5,664 nucleotides of DNA from Bacteroidales bacterium (GTDB taxonomy: Bacteria; Bacteroidota; Bacteroidia; Bacteroidales; 4484-276). The DNA is taken from contig JAOZRY010000241.1 of the NCBI GenBank assembly GCA_029939965.1, positions 1 to 5,664 of the forward strand, read 5' to 3'. Positions 1 to 5,664 of the stretch are shown piece after piece (the first letter of the stretch is position 1; each line of letters opens with the position of its first letter). Under the pieces are notes generated by a model, which searched no databases, was not told where the DNA came from, and worked only from the letters and a program-made list of their open reading frames with translations. A program made the position numbers and the translations under genes.

Positions 1-1074
1 CTGACCACATCCTGCCACGTAGGGAGGTTCTTTTACTGGAATTTTGCCGATATAAATGATTATAAAAAGTTTCCTGCCGTACCTGTAAATAAAGGCGGCG
101 AAACATATTATTTTGATGAAGCGGAACAACAAATCAATCCCGAATTACCAGGTTCATTTGTAAAAGAGGGCAGGGAGTATTCATTGGATCAATTTCTGGA
201 AAAGAATAAAACAGTTGCTTTCATCATTATCAGAAATGACACCATCCTGTACGAAAGATATTTTAATGGTTATGCAGATTCTTCCATCATCCCGTCGTTT
301 TCGGTATCAAAGGTTTTTATTTCGGCATTAACGGGCATTGCCATCAACGAGGGTTATTTCAAAAATACCAATCAGCCCATAACCGATTTTATCCCTGAAT
401 TGCTTGAAAATGATGTGGCATTTAAAATGATACGGTTAGAAGATTTGTTGAACATGCGGTCGGGCATAAAATTTAATGAGGGCTATTCTAACCCATTTGC
501 CGACATGGCTAAATACTATTATGGAACTAATCTCAAAAAGTACATCACCAAACTTAAGATCGAAGAACCCCCTGATCAATCATACAACTACATCAGTGTA
601 AACTCCCTGTTGTTGGGCATGGCCATTGAAAGGGCAACCGGAAAACAGTTGAACCAATACCTTGAAGAAAAAATTTGGATACCGTTGGGGATGGAACACG
701 ATGCCGGTTGGAACGTTGACAGCAGGAAGGACAACCAGATAAAAATGTTTTGCTGTATCAATGCCCGTGCCCGTGATTTTGCCAAATTCGGCCGGTTGTA
801 CCTCAACAAAGGAAATTGGAACGGCCGGCAAATCGTGCCACAGGAATGGGTTGAAAAGTCGATGACCATTATTAATGATTCCCGCGACTCACAAAATTAT
901 CCCTACACTTACCAATGGCGCGTGAAAGAGGACGGGGCTATTTTCGCAAAAGGGGTTTTGGGGCAGTATATCTATATTGATCCGGGTAAAAATGTAATCA
1001 TGGTACACTTGGGTAAAAAGTCTGCCGGGGTGCATTGGGCCAGGCTTATGGAGGGGTTGTGCGGGGAGTTATAA
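1..1074 (+). CDS. Beta-lactamase-fold serine hydrolase (class C/COG1680-like), 5' end outside window
   Basis: The frame is open from base 1 to the TAA at 1072-1074, so this is a 357-residue 3' part. The TTG at 184 is not a credible start, because typical family sequence (GRFFYWNFADINDYKKFP, residues 7-24) precedes it. Residues 2-5 (TTSC) look like the end of a lipobox, so the missing part is probably a lipoprotein signal peptide and the enzyme probably faces the periplasm. The catalytic SxxK motif is SVSK at residues 101-104 (nucleophile Ser101, Lys104). A Y-I-S motif at 197-199 fits the second Tyr-x-Asn/Ser box. The C-terminal block KGVLGQYIYI (317-326), then VHLGKK, occupies the region of the third box. 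The block CCINARARDFAKFGRLY is typical of Bacteroidota relatives annotated as serine hydrolases. The fold is shared by beta-lactamases, DD-peptidases and esterases; the substrate cannot be told. It ends 4 bases from the convergent beta-barrel fragment. Confidence 0.9.
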   Translation: MTTSCHVGRFFYWNFADINDYKKFPAVPVNKGGETYYFDEAEQQINPELPGSFVKEGREYSLDQFLEKNKTVAFIIIRNDTILYERYFNGYADSSIIPSFSVSKVFISALTGIAINEGYFKNTNQPITDFIPELLENDVAFKMIRLEDLLNMRSGIKFNEGYSNPFADMAKYYYGTNLKKYITKLKIEEPPDQSYNYISVNSLLLGMAIERATGKQLNQYLEEKIWIPLGMEHDAGWNVDSRKDNQIKMFCCINARARDFAKFGRLYLNKGNWNGRQIVPQEWVEKSMTIINDSRDSQNYPYTYQWRVKEDGAIFAKGVLGQYIYIDPGKNVIMVHLGKKSAGVHWARLMEGLCGEL

Positions 1075-1078
1075 AAAC

Positions 1079-1291
1079 CTACCTCTTTTTCATTTTAATG
1101 TCAATCCCTGATTTGTTATCAAATTTGTTTAGCCGATATTTAAAGGTGAGCATCACGTACCTGCCGATGGTATTGGATTGTTGTTGGCGCAAATAGTTCA
1201 TTTCGCTAACCCGTGTTATCCCGGTATTTTTGTCGAGCATGTCGAATAGTTCAAGAGTAACAACCCCACGTTTATTTTTTAGGAAGTAGCG
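1079..1291 (-). pseudogene. C-terminal fragment of an outer-membrane beta-barrel (TonB-receptor-like) protein
   Basis: The minus strand from 1291 to the TAG at 1081-1079 reads about 70 codons with no start codon near its 5' end; an in-frame TAA lies at 1294-1292. The translation begins RYFLKNKRGVV, passes through LELFDMLDKN and GRYVMLTFKYRLNKF, and ends DIKMKKR. This pattern (a KNKRG turn, an LFDxLDxN strand, then a last GRYxMLxFxYxLNKF strand before a short basic tail) is what I know from the C-termini of Bacteroidota outer-membrane beta-barrel proteins with a carboxypeptidase-like N-terminal domain. Full proteins are typically several hundred residues longer, and all of that is absent. The piece abuts a response-regulator remnant that is also missing its N-terminus. 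Family assignment is from remembered pattern only. It could instead be a misassembly scar. Confidence 0.7.
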
Positions 1292-1335
1292 TTAGCAAAG
1301 GTATCCTTACCGACTTAACATACAAGCCTTTCAGC

Positions 1336-1710
1336 ATGAAGGAGCTGATTGCCCGCATTAATAACCAATTTAATATTTTGCAGGCTGGCCCGCTGGATAA
1401 AAATACCAAAAACGAAAGTGTTGAGCTCGGTCAATTTACCTTTGTGCAGGATAAATACGAGTTGGTTTTGAATGGTAAAATCAAAAAACCCTCGTTTCGC
1501 GAATCACAGGTTTTAACCATTTTGGCGGCACACTGCAACCAAACCGTCAGCCGAAAAACTATACTAATGAGCGTTTGGGGCGATGATTCCTTTTACAATT
1601 CACGCTCGCTCGATGTTTATATCCGCAAACTAAGGTCTCATTTTTCAGCAGATCCGCGCATCGAAATAATAACCCTGAAAGGCCAGGGCTATCATTTTCT
1701 TGTGCCTTAG
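1336..1710 (+). CDS. Truncated OmpR/RprY-type response regulator: DNA-binding domain only, probable pseudogene
   Basis: The 124-residue product is a winged-helix (Trans_reg_C) output domain without its receiver. The Met used as start is the internal Met of the receiver's last element: upstream in the same frame, codons 1321-1335 read YKPFS, giving the conserved Lys-Pro of receiver strand 5, and MKELIARINN is receiver helix 5. Everything before that (the phosphoacceptor Asp and the acidic pair) is missing, and the frame is closed by TAA at 1258-1260. Residues 28-124 are the DNA-binding domain: FRESQVLTILA, VSRKTILMSVWGDDSFYNSR, the recognition-helix block LDVYIRKLRS, and the wing ending IITLKGQGYHFLV. 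The domain has no internal stop or frameshift, so it decayed recently or is still expressed as a phosphorylation-independent DNA binder. No ribosome-binding site or promoter is visible in front of 1336, and no histidine kinase gene is adjacent. I favour a remnant. Confidence 0.7.
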   Translation: MKELIARINNQFNILQAGPLDKNTKNESVELGQFTFVQDKYELVLNGKIKKPSFRESQVLTILAAHCNQTVSRKTILMSVWGDDSFYNSRSLDVYIRKLRSHFSADPRIEIITLKGQGYHFLVP

Positions 1711-1832
1711 GAGGGCTTATACCTTATCCGAAACTTATTTTTACTTAGCGAACTTTGGGTGATGATCCTGTTCGCAATTTTGTACTTCAATAAGAAATGT
1801 AATATTTCAAAAACCATATGGGAGCTTTTTTG

Positions 1833-1840
1833 TATTTTTG
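1833..1840 (+). promoter_or_regulatory. Bacteroidota -7 promoter element (TAnnTTTG)
   Basis: The octamer TATTTTTG matches the Bacteroidota -7 consensus TAnnTTTG exactly and lies 28 bases before the ATG at 1869. No good TTG -33 element is seen at the expected distance; the nearest is TTTC at 1805-1808, with too long a spacer. The AT-rich background makes a chance match possible. The leader between element and ATG is A-rich with no Shine-Dalgarno, as usual in the phylum. If real, it drives the AAA-ATPase-like gene alone. Confidence 0.4.
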
Positions 1841-1868
1841 CTAAATACAATTTCCAAACTAAACAAAC

Positions 1869-3410
1869 ATGAAAAAAATACTAGCACTCGGTAGCCAGGA
1901 ATTTTCGGAAGTAATAGGCAATAATTGTATTTATATTGATAAGACCAAAGATATTTACAAATTAATAACCGAAGGGAAATATTATTTTCTTTCAAGGCCG
2001 CGCAGGTTTGGGAAATCGCTGCTCGCTAACACTTTAAAAGAAATATTTCTTGGTAACAAAAAACTTTTTAAAGGCCTTTGGATTTACGATAAGTGGGACT
2101 GGGAAAAGGCATACCCTGTTATTAAGATTTCTTTTGCAAGCATCGACCACAATACCCTTGGTTTAGAAACTGCCATTGACATTCAGTTAGATAAAATTGC
2201 AAAAGCCTACGGTCATGTATTGGACATGAAATCGATAGCAACTAAATTCGAGGAATTAATTATCAAATTGTCGGAACAAGCCCAGGTCGCGATAATAATT
2301 GATGAATATGATAAACCTATAATTGATTATATTGATGAGTTGGAAAAAGCAAAAGAAAACCTTGGGATTTTGCGGAATTTTTATTCGGCTGTAAAAGATG
2401 CTGATAAATATATAAGGTTCTTTTTTGTTACAGGTGTATCGAAATTTAGTAATGTTTCTGTTTTCTCAAATTTGAATAACCTATCGGATATTACCTTAAA
2501 CAGAAAATATAGTAGAATGATTGGGTGGACTGAGGAAGAGGTTGTTGATTATTTCCCCGACTATATTGCAAAAGTTAGGGAGCGGTACGAAAATGTCTCT
2601 TCTGATATTATGCAAAAAATAAGGGAATGGTACGATGGTTACTCCTGGGATGGGCAAACAAGGTTATATAACCCGGTGTCGTTAATGAATTTATTTGCCC
2701 AACAGGATTTTAGGAATTATTGGTTCGAAACCGGGACACCTACTTTTTTGTTGAAGCTTATAAAAGAGAAAAAATTCACGGCCTTTGATATTGAAAACAG
2801 TTACATATCTACTAATCTACTTGATAAATACGAAATTACGAAGATCACTTTACTTGCATTGCTGTTTCAAACTGGGTATTTAACTATTAAAAACTATAAC
2901 AGAAACTCGGGGGATATAATTTTGGATTATCCGAACAGAGAGGTTGCCGATTCCTTTTCTGTCCATATATTGTCAGAGTTGGTTTATGAAGAAATTGATT
3001 TAACAGATAACTTGTTATACAAAATCCGCAGAAGTTTCATCGAAAACGAAATTGAAGATTTTATTGAATATATCAACACACTTTTTTCTAATATCCCCTA
3101 TAACCTTATCGACAGAAAAGAGAAGTATTTTCATTCATTGTTTTATCTTGTCCTAAAGATTATCGGCTATAATGTTGAAACTGAAATACTGACAATAAAA
3201 GGCAGGATTGATGCCGTCGTAAGGACAGATGAAAATATTTTCATCCTTGAATTTAAAATTGACCAATCGGCACAAAAGGCCATTGACCAGATAAAGGAAC
3301 GAAATTATGCCCAAAAATATAAGGACGATAAACGGCCTGTAAGTTTGCTTGGGATAAATTTTGACACCGACAAGAAAATGATTGACGATTATATTATTGA
3401 ACTGCAATAA
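1869..3410 (+). CDS. AAA-ATPase_like / PD-(D/E)XK nuclease-superfamily protein
   Basis: This 513-residue protein has the two-domain architecture of the AAA-ATPase_like (PF09820) plus PD-(D/E)XK (PF08011, DUF1703) family, and its length is normal for the family. The N-terminal ATPase half starts with FSEVIGNNCIYIDKT (12-26). The P-loop is the family's RPRRFGKS (43-50), with Lys49 and Ser50, rather than a classic GxxxxGK[ST]. Walker B is AIIIDEYDKP (141-150), with Asp145 and Glu146. A sensor-like block FFFVTGVSKFS runs 184-194, followed by WYDGYSWDG (254-262) and YNPVSLMN (267-274). The C-terminal nuclease-like half carries KGRIDAVV (444-451, Asp448), ILEFKI (459-464, Glu461 and Lys463) and a downstream Gln474...Tyr480, matching the D...ExK...QxxxxxY signature, so the active site looks intact. 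No signal peptide or membrane segment is seen, so it should be cytosolic. The ATG follows an A-rich leader. These genes occur in many copies in anaerobe and Bacteroidota genomes; their biological role is not established. It is transcribed alone and is convergent with the dehydrogenase, with 36 bp between the stops. Confidence 0.92.
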   Translation: MKKILALGSQEFSEVIGNNCIYIDKTKDIYKLITEGKYYFLSRPRRFGKSLLANTLKEIFLGNKKLFKGLWIYDKWDWEKAYPVIKISFASIDHNTLGLETAIDIQLDKIAKAYGHVLDMKSIATKFEELIIKLSEQAQVAIIIDEYDKPIIDYIDELEKAKENLGILRNFYSAVKDADKYIRFFFVTGVSKFSNVSVFSNLNNLSDITLNRKYSRMIGWTEEEVVDYFPDYIAKVRERYENVSSDIMQKIREWYDGYSWDGQTRLYNPVSLMNLFAQQDFRNYWFETGTPTFLLKLIKEKKFTAFDIENSYISTNLLDKYEITKITLLALLFQTGYLTIKNYNRNSGDIILDYPNREVADSFSVHILSELVYEEIDLTDNLLYKIRRSFIENEIEDFIEYINTLFSNIPYNLIDRKEKYFHSLFYLVLKIIGYNVETEILTIKGRIDAVVRTDENIFILEFKIDQSAQKAIDQIKERNYAQKYKDDKRPVSLLGINFDTDKKMIDDYIIELQ

Positions 3411-3446
3411 TTTTTCATCATTATTAAATAATTCCGATAAATTAAT

Positions 3447-4262
3447 TCAACTTCGTTTTTTGATTTTATCAATGGAACGGATTAATATTTTTTCAACTAA
3501 ACCTGGTAGTATTGGCTGCATAAAGGCGTTTAATTTTCCAATTCCGGTTAAAGTTGTCCTGAATTTTCTCTTACTGATGTTTTTCAAAATAGCCCTTGCA
3601 ACACTACTTGTGGTTTGAACTTTAAAATTTGACCTGTCTTTAATTACAACTAACGAACCATCGGCTGCAATGGTTTTCTTTTCGTGTTCTATTTCGGTGA
3701 TGCCAACAAATATCAACCCCACATGGATTTTTGATTTTGCCTCTTCAATCCTAATAGATTCGGCGATGGCACGCAAGGCCATTTTTGATGAGCAATAAGC
3801 CGAAAGCCCCGGCAATCCCCTTATTCCGGCCAAACTTGAAACAAACACAATACTTCCGCGTGATTTTTTTATGTGTGGCATGGCAGGGATGGTTGCATTG
3901 ACAACCCCAAGAACATTTGTTTCAAAAACAGTTTTAAAAACTTCCGGGTTCAACTCAGAAAAGTCGCCGCGCATCGACACACCTGCATTATTGATAAGGA
4001 TATCTAATTTCCCGAAAGTTTCGATAGTTTTGTCAACTAAGTTTTTGGCCTGGCCGGGGATAGAAACATCTCCACAAACAGAAATAACTTTTCCGCCGAG
4101 GGCCTTTATTTCATTTTCAGCCAGTGTTAACCTTTTCTGGTTTCTGCCGTTGAGCACAACAGAAGCACCATTTTTTACCAATTCAATAGCCGTAGCTTTT
4201 CCAATGCCACTGCCTGAACCGGTTATTATAGCGACTTTATCCTGAAATTTTTTTGCAGACAT
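3447..4262 (-). CDS. Short-chain dehydrogenase/reductase (SDR, classical type)
   Basis: This is a complete 271-residue Rossmann-fold oxidoreductase. The visible classical SDR motifs are the cofactor loop TGSGSGIG (14-21), the acidic residue Asp65 in CGDVS, NNAG (91-94), Asn116 in ETNVLG, the catalytic Ser143 in FVSSLAG, and Tyr156/Lys160 in YCSSK. The segment VVLNGRN places Arg40 at the end of strand 2 where acidic residues bind NAD, so NADP(H) is the likely cofactor. The C-terminus beyond the Rossmann core (about 213-271) is basic with a hydrophobic helix (AFMQPILPGLVEKILI), as in DHRS7-like SDRs, and might sit against the membrane. Substrate cannot be predicted; relatives act on keto-acyl, sterol or sugar carbonyls. 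The ATG is preceded by an A-rich leader (ACAGAAAACAACAAAA), typical of Bacteroidota. The lipoprotein gene lies 69 bp upstream on the same strand, with a terminator-like hairpin between, so an operon is uncertain. Confidence 0.93.
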   Translation of the reverse strand: MSAKKFQDKVAIITGSGSGIGKATAIELVKNGASVVLNGRNQKRLTLAENEIKALGGKVISVCGDVSIPGQAKNLVDKTIETFGKLDILINNAGVSMRGDFSELNPEVFKTVFETNVLGVVNATIPAMPHIKKSRGSIVFVSSLAGIRGLPGLSAYCSSKMALRAIAESIRIEEAKSKIHVGLIFVGITEIEHEKKTIAADGSLVVIKDRSNFKVQTTSSVARAILKNISKRKFRTTLTGIGKLNAFMQPILPGLVEKILIRSIDKIKKRS

Positions 4263-4291
4263 TTTTGTTGTTTTCTGTGTTTAGTATTTTG

Positions 4292-4322
4292 AAAAATTGG
4301 GCTATCAACCGTTTATTGAGCC
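4292..4322 (-). terminator. Weak intrinsic terminator candidate after the lipoprotein gene
   Basis: Read on the minus strand just after the stop at 4332, GGCT-CAA, a 7-base loop, TTG, a 2-base bulge and AGCC form an imperfect 7-bp stem, followed 4 bases later by TTTTT (4296-4292). The geometry fits a rho-independent terminator but the stem is weak. It would separate transcription of the lipoprotein gene from that of the dehydrogenase. Confidence 0.3.
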
Positions 4323-4331
4323 AGTTATTTC

Positions 4332-5234
4332 TTATTCCAAATATTTCATTTTCAATCCAACCAGATTATAGTATAGGTTTCTTAATTGTTTTTTATTATT
4401 GTAATGATTCAAAAGACCTCTTTCAAATACATAACATGTATCGTTCATCTTAATCTCTATAAGATATTTATCATGTATGTCTAATCCAACCTCAGTAAAA
4501 TAATATTCTAGGTCAAAATCAATGTTCTGAAGAATGTTCTCAATTTTTGTTATATGTTTTTCCTTAATTTGGCAAGAATCTTTTTTAGATAGAATGAAAT
4601 TTGCTAAAGAGTCATATTTTCCTTCTGAGTAGTAAATAATTCCCTGTTCATTATCCAGTTTAAAATAAATCGAAGAATATAGTGTGGATTGACAAGAATG
4701 GGAGTCTAAATCATCAATTGGAAGTATTATTCTTATTTCTTTACCAATCGTTGAATTATCAATAATTGGATATTTCAAATTAGCCAAAATAATTGAATAT
4801 CTCATATTATAATAATATTCAAAATTCCATCCAATAGAATGCTGATAATGGTTTATTACCGAACTATCATGCATTATTAAGGTTGGTAAATAATTATTTA
4901 GAATTAAAATGGTATCTGTTTTAGGTTCAAATTTGTCTATGTAACCTATGAAATATTCACCATCTCTTTCTGTGGTTACAGTTCTAAGTAAAGTTTTAGC
5001 ATCAAGGCTGTCCCCAAATAGAAAGGTACCATTAGGTCTGATGCAGATATTAGTTTGAATTATAGTGTCTTCTGTATGAAAATCTAATTTTTGTGTTCGA
5101 ATTATACAATTATTGTATTTGGTGTTTGTTTCATCAATTATTAATGTTCTACTGCTACATGAGAATAGCAGCATAAATGCAATAGCTTTTATTGAATTCG
5201 AAAGTAATCTTTTAAAAATTAATTTCACGATCAT
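4332..5234 (-). CDS. Hypothetical lipoprotein, family not recognised
   Basis: This is a complete 300-residue ORF whose product I cannot assign. The N-terminus is a lipoprotein signal peptide: basic residues (K4, K8, R9, K16), a hydrophobic stretch around IKAIAFMLLF, then the lipobox LFSC with Cys26 as the lipidated residue. The residues after the Cys (SSRTL) are not acidic, so the known Bacteroidota surface-export signal is not evident and a periplasm-facing anchor is more likely. The mature part (27-300) is rich in Asn, Asp, Ile and Tyr with alternating beta-type stretches (FLFGDSLDAKTLL, DTILILNNYLP) and has no further membrane segment. It has few cysteines (43, 64, 188, 222, 276). The nearly all-A/T third positions make it visibly more AT-rich than the dehydrogenase and serine hydrolase genes, which suggests separate acquisition. 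The ATG at 5234 has a weak leader and no clear promoter. The 69-bp gap and hairpin behind it argue for its own transcript. Confidence 0.85.
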   Translation of the reverse strand: MIVKLIFKRLLSNSIKAIAFMLLFSCSSRTLIIDETNTKYNNCIIRTQKLDFHTEDTIIQTNICIRPNGTFLFGDSLDAKTLLRTVTTERDGEYFIGYIDKFEPKTDTILILNNYLPTLIMHDSSVINHYQHSIGWNFEYYYNMRYSIILANLKYPIIDNSTIGKEIRIILPIDDLDSHSCQSTLYSSIYFKLDNEQGIIYYSEGKYDSLANFILSKKDSCQIKEKHITKIENILQNIDFDLEYYFTEVGLDIHDKYLIEIKMNDTCYVFERGLLNHYNNKKQLRNLYYNLVGLKMKYLE

Positions 5235-5353
5235 ATTAATTCTTGCTTTAATTGGTTACAATAGCTTGGATATGGGACATTTGACATTTTAACAATCCAA
5301 TCTTTCAAATAACTTTATGTGTTATTTATTGCTATCACCTTCATTTTTAGTGC

Positions 5354-5449
5354 CTATTGCTCAATGACTTGTTCAAGCTTATCATTACGGAACCTTTTAT
5401 CGCGACACACTAACGTAATTAGTGTCGTGAATTTTAGTAAAATACAGTT
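5354..5449 (-). other. Possible decayed coding remnant with RDK-type motif
   Basis: On the minus strand a stop-to-stop stretch of about 31 codons ends at the TAG 5356-5354 and contains TLVCRDKRFRNDKLEQVIEQ. The CRDK codons are those of repeat copy 1. The same CRDK coding occurs in repeat copy 2, in another frame (62 bp apart, not a multiple of three). There is no start codon. It reads like worn protein-coding sequence continuing from the winged-helix fragment to its right, but this is only an impression from residue pattern and could be chance. Confidence 0.2.
5395..5426. repeat. Imperfect 32-bp repeat with dyad, copy 1
   Basis: This copy starts TTTTATCGCGACA and ends TAGTGTC; 24 of 32 positions are identical to the copy at 5457-5488. 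It contains the inverted repeat GACAC...GTGTC (5404-5408 with 5422-5426), extendable outward by a C-G pair and, with a 2-base bulge, inward through TAA/TTA. It could be a regulator-binding dyad, an RNA hairpin, or worn repeated coding sequence. Confidence 0.6.
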
Positions 5450-5456
5450 TGGTTAA

Positions 5457-5488
5457 TTTTATCGCGACATGTTGACGCGATTTATGTC
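5457..5488. repeat. Imperfect 32-bp repeat with dyad, copy 2
   Basis: This is the second copy of the TTTTATCGCGACA unit, ending TTATGTC. The dyad is GACAT...ATGTC (5466-5470 with 5484-5488). Compared with copy 1, the innermost pair is T-A instead of C-G, so pairing is kept. A second inverted repeat, ATCGCG...CGCGAT (5461-5466 with 5476-5481), lies inside this copy only. It overlaps the stop codon of the winged-helix fragment (5482-5484). Confidence 0.6.
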
Positions 5489-5664
5489 TCAATAATTTGA
5501 TAATACGTTGCTGGCCCCGAGCCTTTTCTCTCTATAAGCCCCTCATCTATCATCTTTTTCAAGTGCCTTTCAGCTTTTTTCTTTTCAAAAGAAAAGTACT
5601 GCTCATATACTCTTTTGGGTCTTTTCGTGTATTTTCTTTAGCCATAACACTTGTTTTTATTCCT
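5482..5664 (-). pseudogene. Frameshifted winged-helix DNA-binding protein or C-terminal wHTH domain, open to the window edge
   Basis: Two minus-strand frames together encode one small winged-helix domain. Frame A is open from the window edge, has an ATG at 5645-5643 (MAKENTRKDPKEY) and stops at 5561-5559. Frame B carries the convincing helix-turn-helix and wing: YEQYFSFEKKKAERHLKKMI, then DEGLIERKGSGPATYYQIIET, to the TAA at 5484-5482. It has no start codon of its own, and a stop lies upstream at about 5640-5638. The frames meet at the TATAT run 5609-5605. Removing one TA joins them as ...DPKE-YEQYF... and gives a 53-residue protein, with KEYEQYF forming the first HTH helix as in Fic-associated or AlbA_2-type C-terminal wHTH domains. 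A longer gene starting right of the window is equally possible, since frame A is open upstream of the ATG. A sequencing error cannot be excluded. Confidence 0.5.

Noticed and set aside
580..869. Two minus-strand open frames opposite the serine hydrolase.
   Set aside because: They are antisense to a conserved catalytic-domain region and overlap each other, so they are shadows.
1762..1872. Small plus-strand ORF (36 codons, hydrophobic start) whose TGA overlaps the ATG of the AAA-ATPase-like gene.
   Set aside because: It has no leader, it runs through the promoter-like element, and its composition looks like AT-rich non-coding sequence. The ATGA overlap is probably chance.
3411..3446. Possible bidirectional terminator between the convergent AAA-ATPase-like and dehydrogenase genes.
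   Set aside because: The 36 bp are AT-rich but I find no stem of useful stability.
3871..4245. Long plus-strand open frame opposite the dehydrogenase.
   Set aside because: It is antisense to a fully motif-supported SDR gene and its translation shows no family pattern.
5395..5488. The repeat pair as the start of a CRISPR array.
   Set aside because: There are only two diverged copies, the differences fall inside the unit, and there is no third copy at the same spacing and no cas gene in the window.
5581..5596. Perfect inverted repeat CTTTTC-AAAA-GAAAAG.
   Set aside because: It falls inside the Lys-rich SFEKKK codons of the winged-helix fragment and is low-complexity A/T sequence, so it is not evidence of a terminator.

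Overview
The window looks like chromosomal accessory sequence from a member of the Bacteroidota. The reasons are the AT-rich composition, A-rich leaders without Shine-Dalgarno sequences in front of ATG starts, a TAnnTTTG-type -7 element, an AAA-ATPase_like/PD-(D/E)XK gene of the kind multiplied in that phylum, the C-terminus of a large outer-membrane beta-barrel protein, and an RprY-like response-regulator output domain. Genus cannot be told from the sequence.

Layout. Bases 1-1074 (+) hold the 3' part of a beta-lactamase-fold serine hydrolase, probably a lipoprotein whose signal peptide starts before the window. Its stop lies 4 bases from the stop of a convergent fragment (1079-1291, -) that encodes only the last ~70 residues of an outer-membrane beta-barrel protein. 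Head to head with that fragment, and also lacking its N-terminus, is the DNA-binding half of an OmpR-type response regulator (1336-1710, +, with a recognisable remnant back to about 1321). The two truncations meet within a few tens of bases, as if one deletion or rearrangement removed both N-termini. After a short promoter-like gap comes an intact 513-residue AAA-ATPase_like/PD-(D/E)XK protein (1869-3410, +). It is convergent with an intact NADP-type short-chain dehydrogenase (3447-4262, -). Upstream of the dehydrogenase on the same strand, with a weak terminator between them, is an AT-rich gene for an unrecognised lipoprotein (4332-5234, -).

The right end (5235-5664) has no intact gene. It holds a decayed minus-strand winged-helix segment, whose two reading frames join into a sensible 53-residue protein if one TA of a TATAT run is removed. 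It also holds two 32-bp imperfect repeats, 62 bp apart, each with a GACAY...RTGTC dyad whose innermost pair differs in a compensated way.

The genes do not form an evident pathway. The picture is a patchwork of an envelope hydrolase, an orphan ATPase/nuclease, a generic oxidoreductase and an orphan lipoprotein, bordered by gene debris at about 1079-1710 and 5354-5664. No complete new multi-gene system is evident. The best candidates for follow-up are the AAA/nuclease gene, the orphan lipoprotein and the repeat/decayed wHTH region.
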